Shown here: piece by piece, positions 54,555 through 62,814 of the stretch
Layout: every line of letters starts with the position of its first letter
Position numbering within the stretch: position 1 is the stretch's first letter
Assembly: GCF_947493565.1 (NCBI RefSeq)
Contig: NZ_CANLRG010000001.1
Span: 124,001-188,000, forward strand
Length of the DNA: 64,000 bases
Reading direction: 5' to 3'
Origin: an uncultured Lutibacter sp.
Lineage (GTDB): Bacteria; Bacteroidota; Bacteroidia; Flavobacteriales; Flavobacteriaceae
The notes under the pieces: model-generated
Told to the model about the DNA's origin: nothing
The model's input: only the letters and a program-made list of their open reading frames with translations
Databases searched by the model: none
Made by a program: the position numbers and the translations under genes

Positions 54555-55472
54555 CTATTGCCATAATGGTTCTTTATTCCAATCAGGCTTCATACCTAAT
54601 GCATTAGGGTCTACATTAGGGTATTTTATAAATAAATCATTTAAACGTGTTGTAAATTGGTTGTTGGGTTGAATGGTATTTAATAGATATTTCATTAAAC
54701 ACATATGCACATAAAGTTTACTAAACTCGTGCTGTTTTGGAACATTGTCGTTATCTACAATCCAAGGATTTGGTGGTTTAGGTAATAACTTTACCGTACC
54801 TGGTAAGTTTCTATTCCATAATCTTGAATGATGCGCACAAAAGTTGCGAATTTGAGCAATTGATTGTAGCCAACTTGGTAAATAGGTATGGTTTACTGCT
54901 CCAAATTCTTGTGCAATACCATCTTTTGCCTTCACTGTATGTATAAGATTACCATAGAGTTTTGATAAGTTACCAAAACTTACTTGCTCTAAACTTTTCC
55001 AAGAGGGCGGAAACCTTAAATCATCCTTATGTTTTTTGTAGTGGTTTTTAATAGTTACATCTTTACTCCTTGCTCTTGTAATTTCTTCTTCAATTTTAGC
55101 CAGTGTACGAGTAAATTGTAAAGTATCAATAAAAATACTTGAGTTAGCAAACCACCAAGGGTCTATTTCGTGAGATAAGTTATATATCAGTTTTGTACGT
55201 AAACTGATTTCAATCTTTTCAATGACATCAAACAACAATAAGCGTAATTCTGCATCAAAATTGTATAAGGCGATTACATCTGAAAATCTACTGTTTGGCT
55301 TAAAGGTATGTTTCTCTTTATCTTCCTGCATTACATACCAATATTCCCCGAGACGGTAGTAACTTATATTAGCCAAGTACTTTTCTGCTAATGGAACATT
55401 GGGAATTTGCAAGCCCCTTTTTTGTAATTGGGCAATCTGCTCTTGTATGGTAGTTGACTTTTTGTTAAACAT
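54555..55472 (-). CDS. Abi_2 (AbiD/AbiF-like) HEPN protein
   Basis: A 305-residue protein of the Abi_2 family. The N-terminus reads IQEQIAQLQKRGLQIPN and KYLANISYYRLGEYW; the core has IALYNFDAELRLLLFDVIEKIEISLRTKL. The HEPN RNase motif R-x4-H is intact as Arg209-NFCA-His214, in IAQIRNFCAHHSRLWNR, the usual Abi_2 signature. Lactococcal AbiD/AbiF proteins abort phage infection, and HEPN domains often cleave RNA. It is the first gene of the two-gene unit with the Argonaute, with its own promoter and structured leader. A secreted or membrane role is excluded by the lack of a signal. Confidence 0.88.
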   Translation of the reverse strand: MFNKKSTTIQEQIAQLQKRGLQIPNVPLAEKYLANISYYRLGEYWYVMQEDKEKHTFKPNSRFSDVIALYNFDAELRLLLFDVIEKIEISLRTKLIYNLSHEIDPWWFANSSIFIDTLQFTRTLAKIEEEITRARSKDVTIKNHYKKHKDDLRFPPSWKSLEQVSFGNLSKLYGNLIHTVKAKDGIAQEFGAVNHTYLPSWLQSIAQIRNFCAHHSRLWNRNLPGTVKLLPKPPNPWIVDNDNVPKQHEFSKLYVHMCLMKYLLNTIQPNNQFTTRLNDLFIKYPNVDPNALGMKPDWNKEPLWQ

Positions 55473-55520
55473 AGAAAAGTGTCTTATTGATTAACAAAAG
55501 GAAGGTATATAAAGCAAAAG

Positions 55521-55561
55521 ACACACCCTGGGACGCTGTTCTAATGGGTAGCGTGGTGTGT
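55521..55561 (-). promoter_or_regulatory. structured leader of the Abi-Argonaute operon
   Basis: ACACACC/GGTGTGT (7 bp) and inside it ACGCT/AGCGT (5 bp), with a 5-nt bulge and a 12-nt loop, form a two-part stem in the predicted 5' leader, about 50 nt before the Abi_2 start. It could be a mere stabilising stem or a control element. Confidence 0.5.
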
Positions 55562-55571
55562 ACTGTTACTG

Positions 55572-55579
55572 CAAAAGTA
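55572..55579 (-). promoter_or_regulatory. -7 box of the Abi-Argonaute operon
   Basis: Minus strand TACTTTTG matches TAnnTTTG. It would give a leader of about 94 nt. A -33 element is not clear. Confidence 0.5.
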
Positions 55580-55588
55580 CAAACTTTA

Positions 55589-55619
55589 TACCATATTTTA
55601 CTACTTTTTACCATATTTT
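55589..55619. promoter_or_regulatory. paired direct repeats upstream of the promoter
   Basis: TACCATATTTT occurs at 55589-55599 and again at 55609-55619, spaced 20 bp (two helical turns) just upstream of the -7 box. They are candidate binding sites for a repressor or activator of the Abi-Argonaute operon. Confidence 0.4.
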
Positions 55620-55637
55620 TTGTTTTTATACCTTTTT

Positions 55638-55691
55638 ATGAGATTGCCACGTCGCTCATTTCGAGAACCTCAATGACCTCCGCGCAATGAC
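55638..55691. repeat. palindromic repeat (ATGAGATTGCC...GCAATGAC), copy A
   Basis: Intergenic copy between the restriction enzyme and Abi_2 genes. The ends match those of copies B and C inside the restriction gene. The middle is longer and carries an extra AACCTCAATGACC insertion. Confidence 0.75.
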
Positions 55692-55704
55692 AATAATTAC
55701 TGTT

Positions 55705-58700
55705 TTATGTGTTCTCCACTATATCTCTTTCTTCTTGTGTTAAGCCATATAAATCATAAACCATTTGGTCTATTTCCTTTTCTGTTTGAGTGATTTGGGT
55801 TTGTAGCTCTTGGGCTTTTTTCTTGTTGTCCTCAAAGAGTTCCAGCCACTCAAACTCATCTTTTTTGGTGAGTGTTGTACCACCTGCTTTTTTAATGGCT
55901 TTGTTGAGTTCTTTAATAAAGTCTGCAAAGTCTAACTCGTGCCAGTTTTCGAGTTTGCGGGTTAAAATTAATTCACTGTATTGATGTAATAAATAGGTGG
56001 TGAACTTTGATATAATATTATCGTACGTACTGTATAGTTCAATTATTTTTAAAGATTTTTCTTTGAGGCTTGTTGATTCGTACTTTTCTGGAATAGGAAT
56101 AGTATTCAGAATAGTAGATGAATATGAGTAATAACCTCCTTGTTTTAATGGGGATGTTGAATGCAAGTAAAATTCAACCAATTTAGAATTTAAAAGGGCT
56201 AACAATGCTAATAAGTTATCCTCATAATTAGTTGTTGAATTTAGAGTAATTGAAAAAACCCTTGCTCCACTGTAACCAGATTTGTTATAATCAATACCAA
56301 ATTTATTATTCTTGGTTTCTCCTGGGTAAACAATTTTAGTCTTATTAAACATATCAATTGTACCAAATCTTGTTAACTTATACCAATCTTTAGCACCTTT
56401 AAGAGTTTTCCGAGAATCCTTTCTTTCTTCTAATGTTTCTTTGTGAGTATTTAAATAAGCATAGGCATTTGGAAAATTATTCATTAGTTCTTCTTCAGAA
56501 AACAAAATAGTATCACCATCTAAATTTTTATAAGGATAAATAATTCTTTTGAGGGCTTCAACCTTTTTATATCTACCACAATTTTCAGCTCTTAATAAAG
56601 GCAATAAAATTCCATCTTCAATACTATGTAATGCCAAATCATTCTCGTCAACTATAAACACTGAATCATTACCCGAAACAATACCATAATTACAATTACC
56701 TATATTTTTTAGATTAGGAAAAAGTTTTATTTTTTCGATAATTTCAGTTTCTCTTGAATCTTTTAAAGTCCAACTATCATCAGTCAAATTCTTTATTTGA
56801 ATGTTTATAGCCTCTCCAAAATCTAATTCTTGTGCTTTTTGTAAAGATTCAACATTAAATAAATTAAAGTTTGTCGGTTTGCTGTTCCGCAATGTAAAAA
56901 TGCTGACGTAGGTCAAAGCACCTTCAAAAACTGGTAAATCAGCAAAATCTATTAATCTCTCAATTTTAAATTCTTTCAACAATAATTTTCTACAGTTTCT
57001 ACCATATTCTGTTGTTAAAAATTGATTAGATGTTATGAATGACACTAATCCGTTTTTTCTCAAAATCTCACTTGCGAGTTCAAAAAACATAAGAGAAATA
57101 TCTATCCTTTTGTGTGCAACTTTTTTATTCTTCTTAAACCAATCAATTTGAGTATGTTCAAGGAATTGTACTCTAACATAAGGCGGGTTTCCAATCACTA
57201 CATCAAAGCCGTTTTTTGCATTATGAGATTGCCGCGCTTCGCTCGCAATGACAGTATGGTTGAAAATTTGAGGAAATTCCTGTTGCCAATTAAAGGCTTT
57301 ATCGCCTGCTACTGTTTTGCTATCTATTAATGAGTTGCCACATTTAATGTTGCTGCTTAAATCGCTTAACTTACGGCGTGGTTGTGCGGTACGTAACCAC
57401 AGCGATAGTTTGGCAATTTCTACACTTTCTTCATTAAGGTCAACGCCATAAATATTGTTTTCTAATATGGTGTTTTCTATATCGCTTAATATTAAGCCAC
57501 CACCCAGTACTTTTGCTTTAAGTTCATCGATATAACGGTGTTCTTTAATGAGAAAATCCAAAGCTTGATTTAAAAATGCTCCAGAACCACAAGCAGGGTC
57601 GCAAATAGTGATTTGCAATAGCCATTCTCTGTAGGTGTCCAAAACCTCTAACAGTTGTTTTTTGGTGTTTTGGTGTGTACCTTTCTTTACCTCGAAATAG
57701 GCTTCTTCTTTAAAGCCCAGTGCTTCTTTTTTCTCTTGGCATAATTTACCTACCGTATTTTCTACAATGTATTTGGTAATGTATTTGGGTGTATAGAAAA
57801 CGCCATCCTTTTTGCGTTTGCTTTTTTGCTTATCGAACTCACCACCTTCAATTTCGGCATTCACGCTTTCAATCTCATTAAGTGAGTTTTCAAAAATGTG
57901 ACCTAAAATATTGACATCTACCTGACTGCTAAAATCGTATTTAGCGAGTTTATAGGTGTGTTTGTACAACAGCTCATCATCTATTTCTAAAGTATCGAGA
58001 ATGGTATCCGGTTTAAACAAACCACCATTGTAGGCATAGATTTCGGCTCTTGAGGTTGTGCCTTTTCTGCCTTGGTCGAGAAAGTGAAAGTATTGTTTGA
58101 ACAATCCGTATAATGGGCGTTCGTCACCAAAATCGATATCGGCTTTCCACTTATCGAGAATTTGGATGGTTGAGTTTGGTGGTAAGAGGTCTCTATCTTC
58201 AGCGAAGAAAATGAACAGAAAACGGTCTATGAGCTTCTGTGATTTTTTGAATAGGGATAGTTTGACGTTTTTTTCGAGTGCTTTTAGTTCGTTACTATCG
58301 TCCTCATTATGAGATTGCCGCCCACTTCGTTCCTCGTGGTTCGCAATGACATTTTGTTTTATACGTTTAGCATTTCGTTTTACGAGGTCTCTAAAGAGTT
58401 CGCGCTTGAATACCGAATAGTTGTTGTAAAACTGTTTGGTTATTTTGTCTTCTTCTACTAAAGAGGCTTCCTTAATGGTTAGCGGTAACTGGTTAAGAAT
58501 GTTGTCTTTTTGTAAGCACAAATACATTAAAGCAAATTCTTCTGGTGCTAACTGGAATAGGTTGAACTCTAAAAACTCGGTAGCATCGTTGATGTAAAAC
58601 CTTAACTTCTCAAAATTGGACGTGATGACATAGACACAACCTTTTTGATTGGCTTTATAGTCGAACGCTTGCTTGCGAATGCTTTCTAAATCTTTGGTAT

Positions 58701-59019
58701 TGGTCCCTTTGAGTTCAATAACACCAATTGCTTTTGCTTCCTTTAAAATGGCTCCATCTGCTTTACCTGCTCCTTTTTGGTTTTTAAACTCGGTAGTAAT
58801 GTTAAAATCAGGTTTCGGATTTAGGGTGTAATCCAAGACATTTACAAACAACTCGTCCAGAAACTTTGCCTGGTATTGTTCTTCTTTAGAGTTTTTAATA
58901 TTCTCCTGAATGGTAGCATTATGAAAATACTTGGTGTATTTTTTATAGGCACGTTCTACAATAGCAGTGTCTTGTTGTGCTAAATATGTTTTTAATACTG
59001 ATGTTTGAAATAATGCCAT
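55705..59019 (-). CDS. single-chain type II restriction-modification enzyme (Eco57I/type IIG-like)
   Basis: An 1104-residue fusion. The N-terminus (about 50-150) is a PD-(D/E)xK nuclease with Asp88, Glu102 and Lys104 (ADGA...VIELKG). The central part is an N6-adenine methyltransferase with motif I DPACGSGAFL (474-483) and motif IV NPPY (611-614). The C-terminus (about 700-1100) is a target-recognition region with TaqI-like elements. One chain both cuts and methylates. Two in-frame palindromic repeats add residues 223-238 and 590-600 (IASEARQSHN), the second directly in front of the NPPY block. The frame is intact, so it is likely functional. The XRE controller gene is 7 bp upstream. Confidence 0.9.
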   Translation of the reverse strand: MALFQTSVLKTYLAQQDTAIVERAYKKYTKYFHNATIQENIKNSKEEQYQAKFLDELFVNVLDYTLNPKPDFNITTEFKNQKGAGKADGAILKEAKAIGVIELKGTNTKDLESIRKQAFDYKANQKGCVYVITSNFEKLRFYINDATEFLEFNLFQLAPEEFALMYLCLQKDNILNQLPLTIKEASLVEEDKITKQFYNNYSVFKRELFRDLVKRNAKRIKQNVIANHEERSGRQSHNEDDSNELKALEKNVKLSLFKKSQKLIDRFLFIFFAEDRDLLPPNSTIQILDKWKADIDFGDERPLYGLFKQYFHFLDQGRKGTTSRAEIYAYNGGLFKPDTILDTLEIDDELLYKHTYKLAKYDFSSQVDVNILGHIFENSLNEIESVNAEIEGGEFDKQKSKRKKDGVFYTPKYITKYIVENTVGKLCQEKKEALGFKEEAYFEVKKGTHQNTKKQLLEVLDTYREWLLQITICDPACGSGAFLNQALDFLIKEHRYIDELKAKVLGGGLILSDIENTILENNIYGVDLNEESVEIAKLSLWLRTAQPRRKLSDLSSNIKCGNSLIDSKTVAGDKAFNWQQEFPQIFNHTVIASEARQSHNAKNGFDVVIGNPPYVRVQFLEHTQIDWFKKNKKVAHKRIDISLMFFELASEILRKNGLVSFITSNQFLTTEYGRNCRKLLLKEFKIERLIDFADLPVFEGALTYVSIFTLRNSKPTNFNLFNVESLQKAQELDFGEAINIQIKNLTDDSWTLKDSRETEIIEKIKLFPNLKNIGNCNYGIVSGNDSVFIVDENDLALHSIEDGILLPLLRAENCGRYKKVEALKRIIYPYKNLDGDTILFSEEELMNNFPNAYAYLNTHKETLEERKDSRKTLKGAKDWYKLTRFGTIDMFNKTKIVYPGETKNNKFGIDYNKSGYSGARVFSITLNSTTNYEDNLLALLALLNSKLVEFYLHSTSPLKQGGYYSYSSTILNTIPIPEKYESTSLKEKSLKIIELYSTYDNIISKFTTYLLHQYSELILTRKLENWHELDFADFIKELNKAIKKAGGTTLTKKDEFEWLELFEDNKKKAQELQTQITQTEKEIDQMVYDLYGLTQEERDIVENT
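57223..57252. repeat. palindromic repeat, copy B (in frame in restriction gene)
   Basis: Thirty bases, ATGAGATTGCCGC...GCAATGAC, encoding VIASEARQSH on the minus strand (residues 590-599 of the restriction enzyme). ATTGC/GCAAT ends form a small hairpin. Confidence 0.85.
58309..58350. repeat. palindromic repeat, copy C (in frame in restriction gene)
   Basis: Forty-two bases with the same ends and a longer middle, encoding about VIANHEERSGRQSH on the minus strand (residues 224-237). Confidence 0.85.
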
Positions 59020-59026
59020 TTAATAG

Positions 59027-59326
59027 CTACTGTTTTTTGTTGGTTAAGTTCTTAATTTCTTCTTGTGCTTTTTTGAGGATTTCCGTACTGTTGGATTCAT
59101 CCTTAATCATTTTAACAATTTTATCTGCCATCCAAAGTTGTAGTAATTCTTTTTCACTTACATCTAAAGCCTTTGCTAAATCTTCTACTTGTTCCTTTCT
59201 GGCAATACGCGTACTACGTTCAATCTTACTTAATAATGCTGTATCGATATTCATTTGAGATGCTACTTCACGAAGTAATAGTTGCTTCTCTTCCCTTAAT
59301 TTCCTTATATAATTACCAAATGCCAT
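59027..59326 (-). CDS. XRE-type controller of the restriction-modification system
   Basis: A 99-residue HTH protein, starting from ATG 59326 (upstream residues of the longer frame are not family-like). The HTH reads LREEKQLLLREVASQMNIDTALLSKIER, and a C-terminal helix rich in Lys/Glu follows. It resembles the C-proteins that time restriction endonuclease expression. The 7-bp spacing to the restriction gene means co-transcription. The palindrome TTGACTTGTCAA is just upstream. Confidence 0.85.
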   Translation of the reverse strand: MAFGNYIRKLREEKQLLLREVASQMNIDTALLSKIERSTRIARKEQVEDLAKALDVSEKELLQLWMADKIVKMIKDESNSTEILKKAQEEIKNLTNKKQ

Positions 59327-59338
59327 TTTAGAGAGATT

Positions 59339-59350
59339 TTGACTTGTCAA
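59339..59350. promoter_or_regulatory. palindrome, possible controller-protein box
   Basis: TTGACTTGTCAA is a perfect 12-bp palindrome starting 13 bp upstream of the XRE start codon. Autoregulation by the controller protein is a reasonable guess. Confidence 0.4.
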
Positions 59351-59419
59351 TATTTGTCTAATGTAAGAAAAAGAAATTAAAAACATAGTAAAAGTAAAAA
59401 GAGTTTTTTAACAGAAAAT

Positions 59420-59479
59420 GAGGAAGTTGAGGATTTAAGGAAACTAATACTTTAAATCCTTTGTTTCCTCAACCTCCTT
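59420..59479. terminator. long imperfect hairpin between mobility and restriction genes
   Basis: GGATTTAA/TTAAATCC pair as the inner arms, and TTGAGGA/TCCTCAA plus outer GGAGG/CTTCC extend the stem. It starts right after the stop of the DUF3987 gene and so can end its operon before the XRE gene. Confidence 0.55.
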
Positions 59480-59480
59480 A

Positions 59481-61232
59481 TTATCCTTTTGCGGGATTTG
59501 TGTATGTGTTATGAGCTTCTCTATGCAGCAAACCTGCATCAACAAACTTGGTGATGTAGCCTTCTGCTGTTTTATGTGGGATGTTTTGTTTGGTTGCTAA
59601 ATCTAAATACTCTTGTCTGTTAAACTGTTTTGGTAAACTCTCCAAAAATCTTTCTTTACGATTTAGACGTTTAACAGCTTTTTGCTCTATTGGCAAATCA
59701 TTGAACACCTTACTACTGTGCTTTACTAAAATTGAAATGATTGCTAATGCATTTTGAAAATCAATATCTTCACATTCTTTAATAGCATTTACATCACCAT
59801 CCTCCATAATGCGAAATGCAGTAAATAGCATCATTAATCTAAATGCAATTAAGCCTAAACGTCTAATTGTTGCAATGTATTCTTCGGGTTGTAGATTGAT
59901 GTATTTGGTCTGTAATGACTCAAAAAATCTATTGAATTGCTGTTGTTGTTGCAAAGTCAATCTTACTTCGATTTCTGGATTATTCTTTAAGGTTTTGTAT
60001 AAGCCTAAAAACTCATTACCTAATTGCGAATAGTAATCATCTAACCTTACGTTATTGTTGCTTGAAAACACGTTTTTCCAAGCAGGTTTTATATTCATAT
60101 AATAGAACATAAAGCGGCTGAATAAACCATTTTCTGCATTCGGTATTAAGGTTGCCACTTGCTTGGGTGTTCCTGACAATACAGTTGATAAACACGGTTT
60201 TTCAATATCTACATACTCTCTGTCTGTTCTACGATAATAACTTATGGTTTCGTGATGGAAGGCTTTACGAAAACCATCGGAATAATTACCGTAATCGCTT
60301 TTAAAAGCTTGTGCCAAGGTATCGCCTTCGGTTTCAAAAATCAATCCTCTGCCTTCATTATCAGAAATTAATTGATAGACACCAGTAACACTATTGTTGG
60401 CAGGAATAAATAACATTCTTTCAGGTGGTTTGCCTGGTTTCTCCAAGTTTTCATCTTTACCCTTGTTCATATTATACGTTGCCATTTCTGTATTAAATTG
60501 TTGCTTCAATACTTTGGCTTGCTCACGTTTTAATTTATGTACAGGATCTACCAAATTTTTAATTTGGTTAAGCCTGCCTTTACCTGCAGATGCAGGTGCT
60601 GTCACAAATAGATATAGATTAGCAAATACTTTGCGTTGGTCGTAAATACCAAAGAGTTTCGGAAAACAGGCACTAAAAGCGGTTAAAGCTCCTAACAACA
60701 AAATATCTTTTTCCTCTTGACTGCTCGCAGGATTTACAACTTGTTGTAAAAACTGCGGTAAGGTATTAAATACCTCATCTGGGATTGTTGGCATTGCTTG
60801 TTCTGGAACATCAACAACAGTTGCAACATTTGTTGCAATCTCGTTGTTGTGTTGTTGCTTTAACGGTTTTATACCTGCTTGATATGTATAATGGTAAAAA
60901 GTAGCAATATTAATTCCGTGCCCTTTGGCATTTAGGCATTTGCTAAATTGGTCATCACATTCTTTAGTATCATAACCTACAAAGTTTTTACTTATACGAT
61001 GGAAATAGTCTCTTCCTGTTTCTCCATATTCTTCTGCTAATGCAAAACCTAAATCTCTCCAAGTCGCATAATTGCCTGTTATGTCAATACCTGATTGCTC
61101 AATCATCTGGATATAGGATTCAATATCGTTGTCGGCAACAGCAACAACATTTGTTGTTGCGTTGTTACTTGATGGTTGTGGTTGCTCTTCTGGAACTTCT
61201 AACCATTCTTTTGGATTAAATATTTTAGTCAT
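59481..61232 (-). CDS. PriCT-2/DUF3987 primase-helicase-like mobile-element protein
   Basis: A 583-residue protein. Residues 35-115 are a PriCT-2-like region (GIDITGNYATWRDLGFALAEEYGETGRDYFHRISK). Residues 130-500 are DUF3987 with a P-loop-like AGKGRLNQ (TAPASAGKGRLNQI) and ETEGDTLAQAF, seen in replication proteins of integrative elements and phages. The end has a winged-helix-like region (RQEYLDLATKQNIPHKTAEGYI). It overlaps the BT4734-type gene upstream by 4 bp (ATGA). Confidence 0.85.
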   Translation of the reverse strand: MTKIFNPKEWLEVPEEQPQPSSNNATTNVVAVADNDIESYIQMIEQSGIDITGNYATWRDLGFALAEEYGETGRDYFHRISKNFVGYDTKECDDQFSKCLNAKGHGINIATFYHYTYQAGIKPLKQQHNNEIATNVATVVDVPEQAMPTIPDEVFNTLPQFLQQVVNPASSQEEKDILLLGALTAFSACFPKLFGIYDQRKVFANLYLFVTAPASAGKGRLNQIKNLVDPVHKLKREQAKVLKQQFNTEMATYNMNKGKDENLEKPGKPPERMLFIPANNSVTGVYQLISDNEGRGLIFETEGDTLAQAFKSDYGNYSDGFRKAFHHETISYYRRTDREYVDIEKPCLSTVLSGTPKQVATLIPNAENGLFSRFMFYYMNIKPAWKNVFSSNNNVRLDDYYSQLGNEFLGLYKTLKNNPEIEVRLTLQQQQQFNRFFESLQTKYINLQPEEYIATIRRLGLIAFRLMMLFTAFRIMEDGDVNAIKECEDIDFQNALAIISILVKHSSKVFNDLPIEQKAVKRLNRKERFLESLPKQFNRQEYLDLATKQNIPHKTAEGYITKFVDAGLLHREAHNTYTNPAKG

Positions 61233-62137
61233 AATGCTTGGTGTCTTTTATGTAAAAAGGCTGTTGGGTCGTATGGTAAAAAACACGCTCTGGAAACGTC
61301 CTTACCTGACTGGTCAACCTCAATGTTATACGTTTGCTTAATGTAATTTGCCACTGCTTTAAAATACTCGCTATGTGGTGCTTTAGATACATCGATTCTA
61401 ATGATCCATTTTATACCTTTTCCAGAAGGTGATGTAAACAATAATTCGGTTTCAAAATATTCATCTTGTAGTAATTGCTGTTTTAATTCTTCGAGGTTTT
61501 CTAAATGGTCAAAATCGATTGTTAGTAATGATGAATGTTCAATTAAACTATCATCATTTCTTTTCGAGAATACACCTGAAAATGTTACATAATCAAAATG
61601 ATTTGCTTTATATTTTCGTGCTTCTTTGATGTCTGAAATGGCTCTAAATTTTTCTGTGATACTTTTGTATTTATCACTTGTAATACGTTCAAATATTTGA
61701 TGTAATCGTACTTTTTCAGTAGGATATACATTTCTAATTGGTGCTTTGTAAAAACTACTGTATGCGTACCAAGTATCATCAGGTTCATCTAACCACGAGA
61801 ACTCGTTTTTTTTATTAGTTTTAAGATTTAAGTATAATTCATTATTGATTTTTTCCAATAACTCTTGCTCATCCAAAATTTTAAAATGGTAGGATGCAAA
61901 ATCAAATACATCACCTTTGAAATCTTTTAATTCCGTATCAGAATGTTTTGCAACAAAATCAACAACATTAACTTGTAATGTGGCTTTACCACCATTAAAA
62001 GGATTGCGAGTTATTTCACAGTCCCTTCCTTTTACGGAAAGGACTGTTGTATTTGGATAGTATTTCCTTAATACAAAAGCATAAATATTTAACCCATAAT
62101 GTGTCTTATTCAAGATATTTTCTCTACTTATTTCCAT
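61229..62137 (-). CDS. BT4734/BF3469 and VirE-N domain protein
   Basis: A protein of about 302 residues from ATG 62137 (GTG 62140 is possible). The N-terminal half is of unassigned type (YAFVLRKYYPN, GGKATLQVNVVD). The C-terminal half has ADIKEARKYKANHFDYVTFSGVF-like, SSLLTIDFDH and TSPSGKGIKWIIRID motifs, typical of the BT4734/VirE N-terminal primase-polymerase-like domain. Such genes pair with DUF3987 helicases in Bacteroidota elements and are thought to prime replication. Confidence 0.82.
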   Translation of the reverse strand: MEISRENILNKTHYGLNIYAFVLRKYYPNTTVLSVKGRDCEITRNPFNGGKATLQVNVVDFVAKHSDTELKDFKGDVFDFASYHFKILDEQELLEKINNELYLNLKTNKKNEFSWLDEPDDTWYAYSSFYKAPIRNVYPTEKVRLHQIFERITSDKYKSITEKFRAISDIKEARKYKANHFDYVTFSGVFSKRNDDSLIEHSSLLTIDFDHLENLEELKQQLLQDEYFETELLFTSPSGKGIKWIIRIDVSKAPHSEYFKAVANYIKQTYNIEVDQSGKDVSRACFLPYDPTAFLHKRHQAL

Positions 62138-62420
62138 CACATTTGAATTTTGGGTTGTAATAATTGTTTAGCAACAATTCTTCTATATCTGTAACTTTAT
62201 AGTAGAATTTACCTTGTATCTTACTGTATGGTATTGTGCCATTTGAACGAAATGTTTGTAATGTTCTTTTGCTAATATGAAGCGTTTGCATTACATCTTG
62301 ATTGTCAATCCACGCATCTTTTAGCAATTGAGATTGTGAAGCTCTCAATAACTCTATACGTGCTTTTAAGTCCTTAATTTCTTGGGATAAAGCCAAGATT
62401 AAATCGATTATTTCAGCCAT
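62124..62420 (-). CDS. HTH/excisionase-like DNA-binding protein 2
   Basis: A protein of about 98 residues with a winged HTH of MerR/Xis type (WIDNQDVMQTLHISKRTLQTFRSNGTIPYSKIQGKFYYKVTDI). An N-terminal helix (EIIDLILALSQEIKDLKARIELLR) is likely a coiled coil. The start is ATG 62420, since the frame to 62423 uses GTG. It lies between the other HTH gene and the BT4734 gene with overlaps at both ends, so one polycistronic unit. Confidence 0.85.
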   Translation of the reverse strand: MAEIIDLILALSQEIKDLKARIELLRASQSQLLKDAWIDNQDVMQTLHISKRTLQTFRSNGTIPYSKIQGKFYYKVTDIEELLLNNYYNPKFKCDGNK

Positions 62421-62422
62421 CA

Positions 62423-62719
62423 CTAAATCTTTCCTTTTTTGATTAGATAATCAGCTGCTTGTTGCTCGATTTCATCTTGTGAATCCATCCGATTACGCAA
62501 TAACCATTGGTCTAATTCCTGTCGTTGGAAATAGATTTTTTTGCCATTCGGTTTGTAATGTGGAATAGCTGCCGTACTTGTTAGTTTATACAAGTGCGAT
62601 TGTGATAGTTCTAAATACTTACAAGTTTCATTGAAATTCAATACTTGCTTTTGCAATCTTTGTTGTTCTTGTAACAACTTTTCGATGCTTTCTAATTTTT
62701 CGATGATGTTAATGTCCAT
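62423..62719 (-). CDS. HTH/excisionase-like DNA-binding protein 1
   Basis: A 98-residue protein with the related but distinct HTH (LNFNETCKYLELSQSHLYKLTSTAAIPHYKPNGKKIYFQRQEL), preceded by a Gln-rich helix (LESIEKLLQEQQRLQKQ). Pairs of such HTH proteins at the head of a replication/excision operon are common in Bacteroidota elements. The operon promoter is probably within 62720-62874, where repeats are found. Confidence 0.85.
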   Translation of the reverse strand: MDINIIEKLESIEKLLQEQQRLQKQVLNFNETCKYLELSQSHLYKLTSTAAIPHYKPNGKKIYFQRQELDQWLLRNRMDSQDEIEQQAADYLIKKGKI

Positions 62720-62763
62720 CTCTATTTTGTTTTAAATAAATGAGGACATCAGGCCTAATGTCA

Positions 62764-62780
62764 TTCTTGATTTTCAAGAA
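62764..62780. promoter_or_regulatory. perfect inverted repeat upstream of the HTH operon
   Basis: TTCTTGA and TCAAGAA separated by TTT, 45 bp upstream of the HTH 1 start. Candidate operator for the HTH proteins. Confidence 0.4.
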
Positions 62781-62814
62781 CAAGACAAAGGTTGGAAATC
62801 GGCTATTCGATTTT

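Noticed and set aside
55487-55690. 67-residue plus-strand open frame opposite the Abi operon leader
   Set aside because: It covers the promoter, leader stem and palindromic repeat of the Abi-Argonaute operon and has no recognisable content.
55705-59019. Restriction enzyme gene as a pseudogene because of internal repeats
   Set aside because: Both repeats have lengths divisible by three, the frame is open, and nuclease and methylase motifs are complete.
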